Shown here piece after piece: positions 14,044-23,033 of a DNA stretch of 23,033 nt (position 1 is its first letter; each line of letters opens with the position of its first letter). This DNA is from JBIOWF01 sp044868295 (GTDB lineage: Bacteria > Actinomycetota > Actinomycetes > Streptosporangiales > Streptosporangiaceae): contig JBIOWF010000143.1 of assembly GCA_044868295.1 (NCBI GenBank), forward strand, positions 1 through 23,033. Reading direction: 5' to 3'. A program made the position numbers and the translations under genes. The notes beneath the pieces were generated by a model that was not told where the DNA came from, made no database searches, and saw nothing but the letters and a program-made list of their open reading frames with translations.

Positions 14044-15059
14044 CGGCGACTCACTTCCTTTGGGGCGGACGTGTCTGGGTGCTCGGCCCAGCACGCCACC
14101 CGATGCTCGGCCGTGGGGGAGTCGGACGGCAGGAGCGGGGGGATGGCCGAGCACCGGCCGTGGGCCAGCTCGCAGCGTGGGGCGAAGGCGCAGCCCGAAG
14201 GGAGGTCGGCCATGTCCGGAGGCATGCCCGGCAGGGTGTCGAACCTGGTGCCCGGCTCGGCGTCCGCGCTGGGAATGGAGGCGAGGAGTCCGCGGGTGTA
14301 GGGATGCCGGGGGTTGGTCAGGACGTCCACGACCGGGCCGAACTCAACCACCCTGCCCGCATACACCACCGCGACGTTGTCGGCCATGCCCGCCACGACG
14401 CCCACGTCGTGGGTGATGAGCACGATCGACATCCGGCGCCGTCGCTGCAGGCGCAGGAGCAGGTCCAGGACCTGCGCCTGCATGGTGACGTCGAGTGCGG
14501 TGGTCGGCTCGTCGGCGATGAGCACGCGTGGCTCACCCGCGATCGCCATGGCCACGAGGGCGCGCTGGCGCATCCCCCCCGAGAGCTCGTGGGGATAGAG
14601 GTGGTAGCGGTGCTCGGCCTCCGAGATGCCCACCTCCAGGAAGAGGTCCTGCACCCGGCGGAGTACCTCAGCCTTGTCCATCTTGGGATGCGTGCGCCGC
14701 ACCGCGTCCGCCACCTGGGGACCGACCTTGCGGGCCGGGTTGAACGCCGTCAGCGGATCCTGGAAGACCATCCCGATCTCCGTGCCGCGGATCCGTCGAC
14801 GGCGCGCCTCCTTCAGCTCCACGAGGTTCTGGCCGTCGAGCCATGCCCCGCCGTCGCACTCCGCGACGACCCCGGCGGGCCACAGGCCGGTGAGTGAAAG
14901 GGCGCTGACGGTCTTGCCGCAGCCGCTCTCACCCACCAGCGCCAGGGTCTTTCCCGGCGCCAGGTGCCAGGAGACGTCATCGACCACCGGGACGCTGTCG
15001 TTGCGGGTGTGCAGCCGGACCGACAGGTGACGGACGTCGAGTATGGGGTCGGCACTCAT
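14040..15059 (-). CDS. nickel/peptide-type ABC transporter ATPase (OppD/NikD family)
   Basis: The 339 residues contain Walker A GESGCGKT (43-50), Q-loop MVFQDPLTAFNPARKVG, signature LSGGMRQRALVAMAI, Walker B VLIADEPTTALD, switch LITHDVGVVAGMA, and the oligo-type C-terminal segment (HPYTRGLLASIPSAD, then a Cys-containing GCAFAPRCELAHGRC). It forms a heterodimer with the downstream ATPase. ATGA overlaps join it to the permease gene before it and the ATPase gene after it, so all subunits should be made in step. Confidence 0.93.
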   Translation of the reverse strand: MSADPILDVRHLSVRLHTRNDSVPVVDDVSWHLAPGKTLALVGESGCGKTVSALSLTGLWPAGVVAECDGGAWLDGQNLVELKEARRRRIRGTEIGMVFQDPLTAFNPARKVGPQVADAVRRTHPKMDKAEVLRRVQDLFLEVGISEAEHRYHLYPHELSGGMRQRALVAMAIAGEPRVLIADEPTTALDVTMQAQVLDLLLRLQRRRRMSIVLITHDVGVVAGMADNVAVVYAGRVVEFGPVVDVLTNPRHPYTRGLLASIPSADAEPGTRFDTLPGMPPDMADLPSGCAFAPRCELAHGRCSAIPPLLPSDSPTAEHRVACWAEHPDTSAPKEVSRR

Positions 15060-16045
15060 GGTGTCCTCCCGAAGTAGGCATCGGCGAGTTCGTCGACCCT
15101 GCGGCCTGCGCCCAGCGGCGGCAGTTTCGCGATGCGGCGACGCAGCGTCCGACGACTGATGTCACGGGGCATGGAGTCGAGCGCGAGCGCCTCGCCGAGC
15201 AGGTTCAGGCCGACGATCGTGAGTGTGAGCGCGAGGCCGGGGAGTATCACGAGCATCGGGTACTGCCCCATGGCGGCCAGACCGTCCACGAGCATCTGTC
15301 CCCACTCCGCACCCGGGGGCTGCAGCCCCAGTCCGAGGAAGCTCAAGGTCGCCACTGCCAGCGCGACGAACCCGGCGTCGCCGCTGGCGAACACCAGGGT
15401 CGGGGCGACCGCGGGAGGCAGCAGATGCCGCACCAGCACCGTGAGGGGCGGCACGCCGATCAGCCGGGTCGCCTCGATGTGTGGTTGTTGGCGAAGCGAG
15501 ACGACCGCCACACGGGTCAGCCGGGCGTAGGCCGGCCACCAGCAGAGAGTCAGCGCGAGGATCATGTTGTAGTACCCGGGACCCCGAGCGCCGAGCACCG
15601 CCAACGCCATCACGAGCGAGGGAATCGACAGCCCGACGTCGGTGAGCCGCATGAGGACTTCGTCGACGATGCCCCCGGTCACGCCGGCGACCACGCCGAC
15701 GACGGCGCCGATAAGGATCGAGAGGCCGAGCACGAGGGCGATGGCGACCAGGCTGGTACGAGCCGCGGTCAGCAGCCGGCTGAGCTCGTCGCGGCCCAGC
15801 GCGTCCGTCCCCAGCCAGTGCTGGCCACTGAACGATTGCCGAACGCTGTTGAGATCGACATGGTTGGGGTCGTACGGCGCAAGCCAGGGGCCGGCCACGC
15901 CGATCACGACGAACAGCCCCACGGCGACCAGCGCCGGCAACGGCACCCGGCGCAGCTGACGCGAGATCCGCGCCCGGGAGCGGGCCCTGGGACCCTTCTC
16001 GGTGGCCACGACCTCCGGCTCGGCAGCGGCCTTGGCAAGACTCAC
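15056..16045 (-). CDS. nickel/peptide-type ABC permease (OppC/NikC family)
   Basis: The 329-residue inner-membrane subunit has a basic cytoplasmic N-terminus (to about 35), a first helix ALVAVGLFVVIGVAGPWLAP, an extracytoplasmic loop with HWLGTDALGRDELSRLL (family hallmark), then five further helices. The ATPase-contact loop is IEATRLIGVPPLTVLVRHLL. The C-terminus carries DSMPRDISRRT, slightly longer than in E. coli OppC. ATGA overlaps link it to both neighbours. It pairs with the OppB/NikB-type subunit to make the pore. Confidence 0.93.
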   Translation of the reverse strand: MSLAKAAAEPEVVATEKGPRARSRARISRQLRRVPLPALVAVGLFVVIGVAGPWLAPYDPNHVDLNSVRQSFSGQHWLGTDALGRDELSRLLTAARTSLVAIALVLGLSILIGAVVGVVAGVTGGIVDEVLMRLTDVGLSIPSLVMALAVLGARGPGYYNMILALTLCWWPAYARLTRVAVVSLRQQPHIEATRLIGVPPLTVLVRHLLPPAVAPTLVFASGDAGFVALAVATLSFLGLGLQPPGAEWGQMLVDGLAAMGQYPMLVILPGLALTLTIVGLNLLGEALALDSMPRDISRRTLRRRIAKLPPLGAGRRVDELADAYFGRTP

Positions 16046-16988
16046 GTCCGAACTCCCTCGAACTGTCGCCTGATCCGTGGATCGAGGCGCGCCTGGATGA
16101 CGTCGACCAGGGTGTTCAGCACCACGAACGCCAGGAGGAACACGAGCAGACTGCTCTGGAGGACAGGGATGTCACGGAACTTCACCGCCTCGTAGAAGTA
16201 GCTGCCGACGCCCTGCCAGGCGAAGACGGTCTCGATCACCACGGCCCCGGGCACCATCTGCCCGGTCTGCGTGGCGAGCACGCCCAGCGCGGACGGTCCG
16301 ATGTTGGGCAGGGCATCCTTGACGAGCACCTGTCGTCGGGTGAAGCCCTTGCTGAGACCGGTCACGGCGAATGGTTCGGCCATGGCTCGTTCCAGGCTGA
16401 CTCGGACCACGCGGCTGAACACGCCGGCGGGCCCGGTCCCGAGCGAGATCCAGGGGAGGATCCACGAAGCCGGACCGGAGAGGCCGAAGCTCGGCACGAT
16501 GCCGAGCTTCAGCCCGAAGAAGAGGATGAGCAGCGCGGCCAGGTAGAAAGTCGGGATGGAGGCGCCCAGCAACGCCAGCCCGCGGCCGATCCGGTCGATC
16601 CAGGAGGCGGGGTACAGCGCTCCGAGCATTCCCAGCAGGCCCCCGACGAGTCCGGTGAAGACGGCTGCTCCGCCCACCAAGAGCAGGGTCTGACCGGCGC
16701 GGTCGACGAGCTCGGGCGCGATCGGGAGGTTACGCTGGAGTGAGGTTCCCAGGTTGCCCTGCAGCGCGTGCCACACCCAGTCGCCGTACCTGACGAGGAG
16801 CGGCCGGTCCATGCCCAGCTCGTGCGCGATCCGTGCGACGTCCTCCGAGGACGCACCCGGCCCCGACCGCCGCTCTGCGACGAGGACCGCCACGTTGCCC
16901 GGAGCGAGGTTGATCAGGAGGAACCCGGTGAGTGACCCCAGGAACATCAGGAGCACGGCCGTGACGAGGCGTGGCGCCACGAGCCTCC

Positions 16989-16992
<4 letters not shown>
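16042..16992 (-). CDS. nickel/peptide-type ABC permease (OppB/NikB family)
   Basis: The 316 residues start RRLVAPRLVTAVLLMFLGSL (first membrane helix) and include the family's LAPGNVA turn, the RYGDWVWHALQGNLGTSL motif, and the ATPase-contact loop FAVTGLSKGFTRRQVLVKDA followed by LPNIGPS. The C-terminal helix is followed by DVIQARLDPRIRRQ. The open frame runs on to 17520, but that part is antisense to the binding-protein gene. ATG 16992 overlaps the binding-protein stop as ATGA and is preceded by the natural family start. Confidence 0.92.
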
Positions 16993-18593
<1,601 letters not shown>

Positions 18594-18599
18594 GGGCGT

Positions 18600-18658
18600 T
18601 CCCTCTTCGCAGCAGCAGATTAGGCGTGAATCTAATTATGTGGAGGGCTATCTGTCTA
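18600..18658 (-). promoter_or_regulatory. promoter and operator-like repeat of the NikA-like operon
   Basis: On the - strand, TAGACA (18658-18653) and TAGATT (18634-18629) are separated by 18 bases, a plausible -35/-10 pair. ATTAG-N8-CTAAT (18619-18636) is an inverted repeat covering the -10. A ribosome site, AGGGA (18604-18600), follows. The predicted leader is about 30 bases. The -10 element TTAGATTCA recurs, on the other strand, at the regulator's promoter. Confidence 0.55.
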
Positions 18659-18706
18659 GAGCCGCCAGCTAAATGTGGTAATGGCCACGCCTAGATTCGA
18701 AGACTG

Positions 18707-18749
18707 GCTAATGTTGGCATCTTCCGTGGCCCATGATTAGATACATCTC
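18707..18749 (+). promoter_or_regulatory. promoter of the ArsR-type regulator operon, probably leaderless
   Basis: TTGGCA (18714-18719) is 18 bases from TAGATA (18738-18743), and the ATG at 18750 lies where transcription would start. No ribosome site precedes it, so translation is probably leaderless. CATGATTAGATACATC here mirrors CATAATTAGATTCACG of the divergent promoter (- strand). A further CTAGATTC lies at 18691-18698. Confidence 0.5.
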
Positions 18750-19784
18750 ATGGCGGAGATGCATGTCGACCGAGCGTCGCTGGTGACCGACGTGACCGTG
18801 AGCACGACGGCGGAGCTCCTCATGCGCCTGTACTCCCATGCGCACACGCTCCGTGGGGACTTCGTTCCAGCGGCGTCGCAGATCGCCGCGGCACCCGAAG
18901 GCCATGACGAGGCACTGTCCTGGTTCTTCGGCGACGACTTCGCCCTGGGCGGCAACCTCGCGATCCACGCTCTCGTCCAGGGATGGCACGACTCGCACAG
19001 CCTGCTCCTGGGACTGCGACAGTCCAGCGACGCCGAGGTGGTGAGCGGCTTGCTCCGACCCACGTCGGCGACTTCTGCCGAGATCCGCAGGCGCAACCAC
19101 CTGGTGGGTCGAATCTGTGAGGGCCGCACCGATGGCGTGAACGACCTGATCGCCCAGTGCGTCGCCGACGGCTTCGAGCGAGAGACCATCCGCCGGGTCC
19201 TGACCTCTCCCCAGCAGGCGGTGAGCCGGCTCCTTGCCCTGGTCGAGGCCGCAGCCCGGCTCTTCTCCGACGAGGCCGAGATGCGGGCGCGCCTGACGAG
19301 CACCGCACACGAGATCGAGGACGTTCTCGAGGGCGCGCCGGACCTGCACGGTGAGCTCGCCCAGGTCACGGGTGGCTGGACCATCAAGGACGCCGAGGGC
19401 TACCACATCCAACTCGTCCCCAACGAGGCCATCCGTCCTTTCATGCTTCAGCGCGTGGTCATCGGGGACTGCGCGATCGTCGTCTTCGCCCCGCCCGGCC
19501 CCCAGGGCCGCTCACTGGCCGAGGTCGCGGAGGCGTTCAAGACGCTGGGCAACGTCCAACGACTCACCATCCTGCAGAACCTCGTGGCCCTCCCGGCCAC
19601 GGGACAGGATCTGGCGCAGCTGCTCGACCTGTCCGAGGCGACCATCCACCACCACACCTCGGCACTGCGCAGTGCCGGTCTCATCACGAGCGAACGTGAA
19701 GGGGTGCGCGTCTACCACCACGTCTCGAGCGAGGCGCTGATCGTTCTCCTGCAGGATCTTCGCCGGGTGGTGTTCGGCAAGTGA
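18750..19784 (+). CDS. large ArsR-type transcriptional regulator
   Basis: The 344-residue protein has a C-terminal ArsR winged helix (about 258-335): AEAFKTLGNVQRLTILQNLV, LAQLLDLSEATIHHHTSALR, SAGLITSEREGVRVYHHVSS. The first 250 residues are a helical domain of uncertain type, probably the sensor, with His at 30, 32, 52, 73, 80 and 83 (SHAH, GWHDSH). Small ArsR proteins lack such a domain; extended ArsR regulators with a big N-terminal domain do occur in actinomycetes. The likely job is repression of the divergent importer operon and of its own operon, released by ligand or metal. Stop and next start overlap (GTGA). Start 18750 is first; ATG 18759 is a less likely alternative. Confidence 0.82.
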   Translation: MAEMHVDRASLVTDVTVSTTAELLMRLYSHAHTLRGDFVPAASQIAAAPEGHDEALSWFFGDDFALGGNLAIHALVQGWHDSHSLLLGLRQSSDAEVVSGLLRPTSATSAEIRRRNHLVGRICEGRTDGVNDLIAQCVADGFERETIRRVLTSPQQAVSRLLALVEAAARLFSDEAEMRARLTSTAHEIEDVLEGAPDLHGELAQVTGGWTIKDAEGYHIQLVPNEAIRPFMLQRVVIGDCAIVVFAPPGPQGRSLAEVAEAFKTLGNVQRLTILQNLVALPATGQDLAQLLDLSEATIHHHTSALRSAGLITSEREGVRVYHHVSSEALIVLLQDLRRVVFGK

Positions 19785-20548
19785 CCGAGGGCGTGCTGGA
19801 CAGCCCGCAACTGGTCCGGCTGCTCGTGTCGTGGGACGCCCAGCAGGATGCCTACGTGCCACAGCGCGATCGCCGGTTCCACCTGATCGCCGAGGCGGTC
19901 CAGGCCGCGTGCGGCCCGCGCCCGACGATCCTCGACCTGGGTTGTGGCACGGGCACCCTCCTGCACATGATCGGCCAGAAGCTGCCGGACAGCACCCTCG
20001 TGGGGCTCGACAGCGACCCCGTGCTGCTCCGGCTCGCGCGGACCCGACTCGGGCATGCGGCCCGACTCCTCGACAGTGACCTCCTCACCGACGCCTGGCC
20101 GGGGGACGCGGAGTCGCTCGCGCCCTACGACGCCATCGTCTCCACCACTGCCCTGCACTGGCTCGGCGAGGAAGGCCTCGCGGCGGCGTACCGCCGAAGC
20201 GCCCAGCTGCTGCGCCCCGACGGGATCTTCATCAATGCCGACACCATGCCCGCCGCGCCGGGTCGGATGGGCAGGATCCTGACCGAGCTGGCGGGGGCGC
20301 CGACCACGGACCTGTGGTCCTCCTGGTGGCGCGCAGCGGAGACGTCGTCGGACCTGGCGCACGAGTTCGCCGAGCGAGCGGAGCGCGGCGACCGGCGGCC
20401 GCCCGAGTTCTTGCCACCAGTCGAGTGGCACGTGACAGCGCTCAGCGAGGCTGGGTTGGACGACGCCACGCTGATCTGGCGTGACGCACACGAGGCGGCG
20501 GTGGCGGCGATGGCTGCGAACCCCGCGATGGAAGGGGCTCTCCCATGA
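19781..20548 (+). CDS. class I SAM-dependent methyltransferase, small-molecule type
   Basis: The 255-residue protein starts at GTG 19781, overlapping the regulator stop. Motif I is ILDLGCGTGTLLHMIG (47-62), the acidic SAM-ribose residue is in LVGLDSDPVLLRLA, and the post-motif reads YDAIVSTTALHWLGEEG. STTALHWL resembles trans-aconitate methyltransferase-like enzymes, which methylate small acids; this is only a family hint. A C-terminal helical part (about 160-255) probably covers the acceptor site. It sits between the regulator and a PLP enzyme with 4-base overlaps on both sides, so all three are made together and the acceptor is likely a metabolite of the same pathway. Confidence 0.85.
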   Translation: MTEGVLDSPQLVRLLVSWDAQQDAYVPQRDRRFHLIAEAVQAACGPRPTILDLGCGTGTLLHMIGQKLPDSTLVGLDSDPVLLRLARTRLGHAARLLDSDLLTDAWPGDAESLAPYDAIVSTTALHWLGEEGLAAAYRRSAQLLRPDGIFINADTMPAAPGRMGRILTELAGAPTTDLWSSWWRAAETSSDLAHEFAERAERGDRRPPEFLPPVEWHVTALSEAGLDDATLIWRDAHEAAVAAMAANPAMEGALP

Positions 20549-21738
20549 GCGAGCTGAGCTGCCCGCGATGCGGCCGGGACGGGAGTGGGTTCGCGGGCTG
20601 CACCCACTGCCGGCAGGAGGGCGTCCCGGTCAATCTCAGGCTCCCGCTGGCCGACCTCAGCGGCAAGCGACTCGACACCTTCCCTGGGGGGGTCTGGGGC
20701 TGGCCCGACGCGCTCGCCTGCAGCGACGCTCCGGTGGTGACCTTGGGCGAAGGAGACACCCCGGTGGTGCCGATCGCTGCCGAGGGCGGGGACCTGTTCC
20801 TCAAGCTGGAGAGCCTGAACCCGACCGGTTCCCACAAGGATCGCGGGATGGCCGCGGGCGTCAGCGCCGCGGTCCGGTACGGTGCGGAGACGGTCATCCT
20901 CCCGTCCAGCGGAAACGCCGGGGTCTCTGCTGCGGCCTACGCGGCCCGAGCCGGAATCACCTGTGTGGTCACCTCCTCGGAGGGCCTGCTGCCGTCCTTT
21001 AAGTCGCAGATGCTCGCGTACGGCGCCAAGCTGGCCGTCTTCGAAGATCCCGCACTCCGAACCCGGATGACGGGTCACGCCGTCGAGAACCTGGGCTGGT
21101 ATCCCCTCGCGAACTTCGTCCTGCCGGCCGTGGGAGGCAATCCGTTCGCCAACGAAGGCTTCAAGTCCATCGCGTACGAGTTGGCGCGCGACCTGCCCGA
21201 CGCCCAGTACGTCGTGGTGCCGACCTGCCGGGCAGACCTGCTGTCAGGTGTTCACCGTGGATACTGCGAGCTCGAGGCGGCGGGCCTGATCCCCCGTGCC
21301 CCGAGGCTCGTCGCCGCGGAGACCGCCACCGGCGCCGCCTTCGTTGCGGCCATGGCGCTCGACGAGCGGCACGCCCAGGAGCGCGCCGAGGTCGAGAGGC
21401 GGCCATCGCCGGCGTTCTCGATCGGCAGCGACAACGCGACCTGGCAGGGCCTGGACGCCTTGTGGGCAAGCAGTGGCTTGGCGCTGGCGGTCGACCCGCC
21501 GACCTTTATGGCTGAGCAAGCTGCGTTGGCCCGCGGCGGCGTTCTCCTCGAGGCATCCAGTGCCGTGGCGGTCGCTGTCGCTCGTCGGATCGTAGCGGCC
21601 ACCGGATCGCGCGTGGTTGCGATCGCGACTGCGAGCGGGGTGAAAGACTCACCCGTCCCGCCCAAGGACGACCTCGACGTCATGACCGCCCCCTCGCTGG
21701 CGCAGCTCGCCCAGCTCGGCCTACCGAGTGTCCAGTGA
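20545..21738 (+). CDS. threonine-synthase-like PLP enzyme with N-terminal zinc ribbon
   Basis: The 397-residue fold-type II PLP protein begins with a Cys4 knuckle (CPRC 6-9, CTHC 19-22), as in the threonine synthase subgroup. The PLP lysine is Lys98 in LNPTGSHKDRGMA; threonine synthases usually read GSFKDRG. The Asn loop is SSGNAGVSAAAYAARAG. The expected Gly-rich phosphate loop (VGNGGN-like) is instead PTCRADLLSGVHRGY, unusual for the family. It could catalyse beta/gamma-replacement or elimination on an amino acid. A housekeeping role as the sole threonine synthase is unlikely given its setting next to a methyltransferase, regulator and importer. The start overlaps the upstream stop (ATGA). 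No clear terminator follows. Confidence 0.85.
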   Translation: MSELSCPRCGRDGSGFAGCTHCRQEGVPVNLRLPLADLSGKRLDTFPGGVWGWPDALACSDAPVVTLGEGDTPVVPIAAEGGDLFLKLESLNPTGSHKDRGMAAGVSAAVRYGAETVILPSSGNAGVSAAAYAARAGITCVVTSSEGLLPSFKSQMLAYGAKLAVFEDPALRTRMTGHAVENLGWYPLANFVLPAVGGNPFANEGFKSIAYELARDLPDAQYVVVPTCRADLLSGVHRGYCELEAAGLIPRAPRLVAAETATGAAFVAAMALDERHAQERAEVERRPSPAFSIGSDNATWQGLDALWASSGLALAVDPPTFMAEQAALARGGVLLEASSAVAVAVARRIVAATGSRVVAIATASGVKDSPVPPKDDLDVMTAPSLAQLAQLGLPSVQ

Positions 21739-21739
21739 G

Positions 21740-21919
21740 CCACCGGTCTAACGAATTTCGAGCCGCACCCAACGGGCGGTCGAGCGCGCGGAACAGCTTC
21801 GTGCGCTCGTAAAGGCGCACTCTCAGCCCTTGGAAAGCTGAGGGCCAGCGCGGCCGAGAGCCCGCCGATCCCGCCACCGAGAGCCCGCCGATCCCGCCAC
21901 CGATCACGAGGACGTCGGG
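21740..21919 (-). pseudogene. N-terminal scrap of a FAD-dependent aromatic monooxygenase
   Basis: PDVLVIGGGIGGLS (21919-21878) is a classic FAD-binding GxGxxG start. An exact 23-base duplication then inserts foreign residues, and the reading resumes with LRVRLYERTKLF, the second strand of the Rossmann fold. After that the sequence no longer resembles a hydroxylase and runs into the PLP gene on the other strand. No start codon of its own remains: it is fused directly to the isomerase fragment. Its position next to maleylpyruvate isomerase and fumarylpyruvate hydrolase suggests 3-hydroxybenzoate 6-hydroxylase, which makes gentisate. That identity is inferred from context only. Confidence 0.6.
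21855..21900. repeat. exact 23-bp tandem duplication
   Basis: CGAGAGCCCGCCGATCCCGC plus CAC occurs at 21855-21877 and again at 21878-21900, with three further matching bases. It lies in the FAD-motif codons of the monooxygenase scrap and, being 23 bases, shifts the frame. Confidence 0.95.
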
Positions 21920-21920
21920 T

Positions 21921-22343
21921 GACCTCCCTCGTGCGCATCCACGGGATCTCACTCGCCGGCACGGTCCGCCCCTGGGCGGTCAGTACTTCCGCCCGCCAAT
22001 GCTCCTCGGTCAGCTCGGCCATCGTGTAGGCCAGCAGCTGCGCCGACTCCTCGAACCAGGCGGTGAGCCATGCGGCGGGCAGTCGCGCGCCCGACTCGAT
22101 GTCCGCCAGACGCTGCTCCGGCGAGCTGTACATCGGGGTGGGCTCACCGGTGCGTGCCCAGTGCACGAGGTTCCTGAGGGCCCGGGCGTTGGCGGCCACG
22201 TGCGCCACGACGTGCTTACAGGTCCAGCCGGGGAGCGACGAGGGCGCGCCGCACGACGCCTCGTCGAGGTCGGCGACGGCATTGAGACACAGTGCGGTGC
22301 CCTCCGCCACCCAGGCCGGCGTCGTCTCAAGGGTCCTCATCAT
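21921..22343 (-). pseudogene. mycothiol-dependent maleylpyruvate isomerase, C-terminus lost
   Basis: About 141 residues match the N-terminal DinB-like domain of mycothiol-dependent maleylpyruvate isomerase: WVAEGTALCLNAVADLDEAS, LPGWTCKHVVAHVAANARAL, IPWMRTREV. The zinc site needs a His in the first helix bundle (His44/48 here) plus Glu and His in the later RExxxHxxDL motif. Glu140 is present but the sequence leaves the family at the next residue, so the last ligand and the whole C-terminal domain are gone. The frame then runs on without a stop to 21252 through antisense DNA, giving a chimeric ORF. ATG 22343 overlaps the hydrolase stop (ATGA). The intact enzyme would convert maleylpyruvate to fumarylpyruvate in gentisate breakdown. 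Confidence 0.75.
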
Positions 22344-23033
22344 GCCCCCTCGGAGACGACGCGGTTCTCCAGGCGGCCCAGGCCCTCGATCTCGGTGACG
22401 ACGGTATCGCCCTCCTGCAGGAACACCTGCGGCCTGCGGGCGTGGCCGACGCCGCCGGGCGTGCCGGTGGCGATGATGTCGCCGGGGTTGAGCCGGATCA
22501 TCGTGGAGACGTAACGGACCAGGTGGACCGGGTCGAAGAGCAGGTCGCCGGTGTTGTCCTGCTGCATGACGTGCCCGTTGACCTCGCAGCGGATGCCGAG
22601 CGCGGGGCGCGGGCCGCCGACCTCGTCCGTGGTGACCAGGAAGGGGCCGACCGGGGTGGTGGAGTCCCAGTTCTTGCCCTGCAGCCACTCTCGGGTGCGG
22701 AACTGCCAGTCGCGGCAGGTGATGTCGTTGAGGACCGTGAAGCCCGCGATGGCGGCCACGGCCTCGGCCTCGCCGGCGCGCCGGACCTGCCGGCCGACGA
22801 CCACGGCGAGCTCAGCCTCCCAGTCGAACTCCTCGGTCTCGACCGGGCGGCGGATGTCGTCGCGGGCGCCGATGAGGGTGTCGGCGAACTTGCAGAAGAG
22901 GGTGGGGTACTCCGGCAGGTCGCGGCCCATCTCGGCGATGTGCTTCTGGTAGTTCAGGCCGACGCAGACCACCTTGCCGGGGCGGGGCACGAGCGGGGCG
23001 AACTCGGCCTCGGCGCCCGCGTACCGCTGACCG
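22340..23033 (-). CDS. fumarylpyruvate/fumarylacetoacetate hydrolase family protein, partial at right edge
   Basis: The gene enters from beyond the right edge: YAGAEAEFAPLVPRPGKVVC is in frame upstream of the apparent Met. FAH-family signs are VCVGLNYQKHIAEMG, the metal-binding DWEAELAVVVG (Glu-x-Glu), VLNDITCRDWQ (Asp), GKNWDSTTPVGP, NTGDLLFDPVHLVRYVSTMI and GDIIATGTPGGVG. The closest role, from the adjoining isomerase and monooxygenase pieces, is fumarylpyruvate hydrolase: splitting fumarylpyruvate to fumarate and pyruvate in the gentisate pathway. The C-terminal region is complete and the stop overlaps the isomerase start. It appears intact as far as visible, but its downstream partners are destroyed. 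Confidence 0.88.
   Translation of the reverse strand, partial: GQRYAGAEAEFAPLVPRPGKVVCVGLNYQKHIAEMGRDLPEYPTLFCKFADTLIGARDDIRRPVETEEFDWEAELAVVVGRQVRRAGEAEAVAAIAGFTVLNDITCRDWQFRTREWLQGKNWDSTTPVGPFLVTTDEVGGPRPALGIRCEVNGHVMQQDNTGDLLFDPVHLVRYVSTMIRLNPGDIIATGTPGGVGHARRPQVFLQEGDTVVTEIEGLGRLENRVVSEGA

Noticed and set aside
21252..22688. 478-codon - strand ORF containing the isomerase domain
   Set aside because: Only 21921-22343 is homologous. The rest is antisense to the PLP gene or out of frame with the hydrolase, so it is a chimera with no real protein of that length.

Overview
The window is high-GC DNA from an actinomycete. The evidence is GC-rich third codon positions, frequent GTG/TTG starts, a mycothiol-dependent maleylpyruvate isomerase fragment, and several families typical of Actinomycetota (DUF3152 lipoprotein, Rv2258c-like methyltransferase, DUF427, DUF6766). 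A Streptosporangiaceae-type host (Nonomuraea/Streptosporangium-like) is a guess from gene style only. No rRNA, tRNA, CRISPR array or transposase was seen.

Region by region. (1) 1-4200 holds housekeeping and accessory single genes. There is the tail of a + strand gene, a truncated DUF427 gene behind kptA, a solitary PemK/MazF-type gene, an intact SAM methyltransferase and a DUF3152 zinc-protease-like lipoprotein. Between them lie remnants of a cupin gene (5' end only, preceded by three exact 10-bp repeats) and a DUF6766 membrane protein (3' end only). (2) 4264-9150 is an intact sugar-type ABC importer operon on the - strand (binding lipoprotein, double ATPase, permease, all joined by ATGA overlaps). 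It has a readable promoter with an overlapping palindrome and a terminator, and is divergent from a PHP-domain phosphoesterase gene that has its own terminator. (3) 9204-12482 is a run of surface or secreted protein genes, mostly damaged: a six-blade Vgb-like propeller without a visible signal peptide, a twice-frameshifted WxL-like secreted protein gene facing the 3' stump of a paralogue, a DUF916-like gene whose C-terminus is disrupted, and an intact small secreted protein. (4) 12531-12872 is the 3' third of a methionine aminopeptidase gene. (5) 13096-21738 is a coherent, intact block. A five-gene nickel/peptide-type ABC importer (binding lipoprotein, two permeases, two ATPases, all ATGA-coupled) is divergent from a three-gene operon (large ArsR-type regulator, SAM methyltransferase, threonine-synthase-like PLP enzyme). 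(6) 21740-23033 is a damaged gentisate-pathway segment: a flavin monooxygenase N-terminal scrap fused to a truncated maleylpyruvate isomerase, then an apparently intact fumarylpyruvate hydrolase that runs off the right edge.

The most interesting unit is block (5). An importer, a metal- or ligand-sensing style repressor and two small-molecule enzymes share one divergent control region with repeated TAGATnC elements, and I do not recognise the combination as a described system. It could be import and processing of an amino-acid-like ligand or a metal chelate, but the substrate is not readable from sequence. The block is bounded on both sides by broken genes, which suggests insertion.

The second theme is erosion. 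At least eight genes in 23 kb survive only as 5' or 3' pieces with sharp junctions, several identifiable almost to the base. This could be real decay of a chromosome arm, or partly assembly chimerism.
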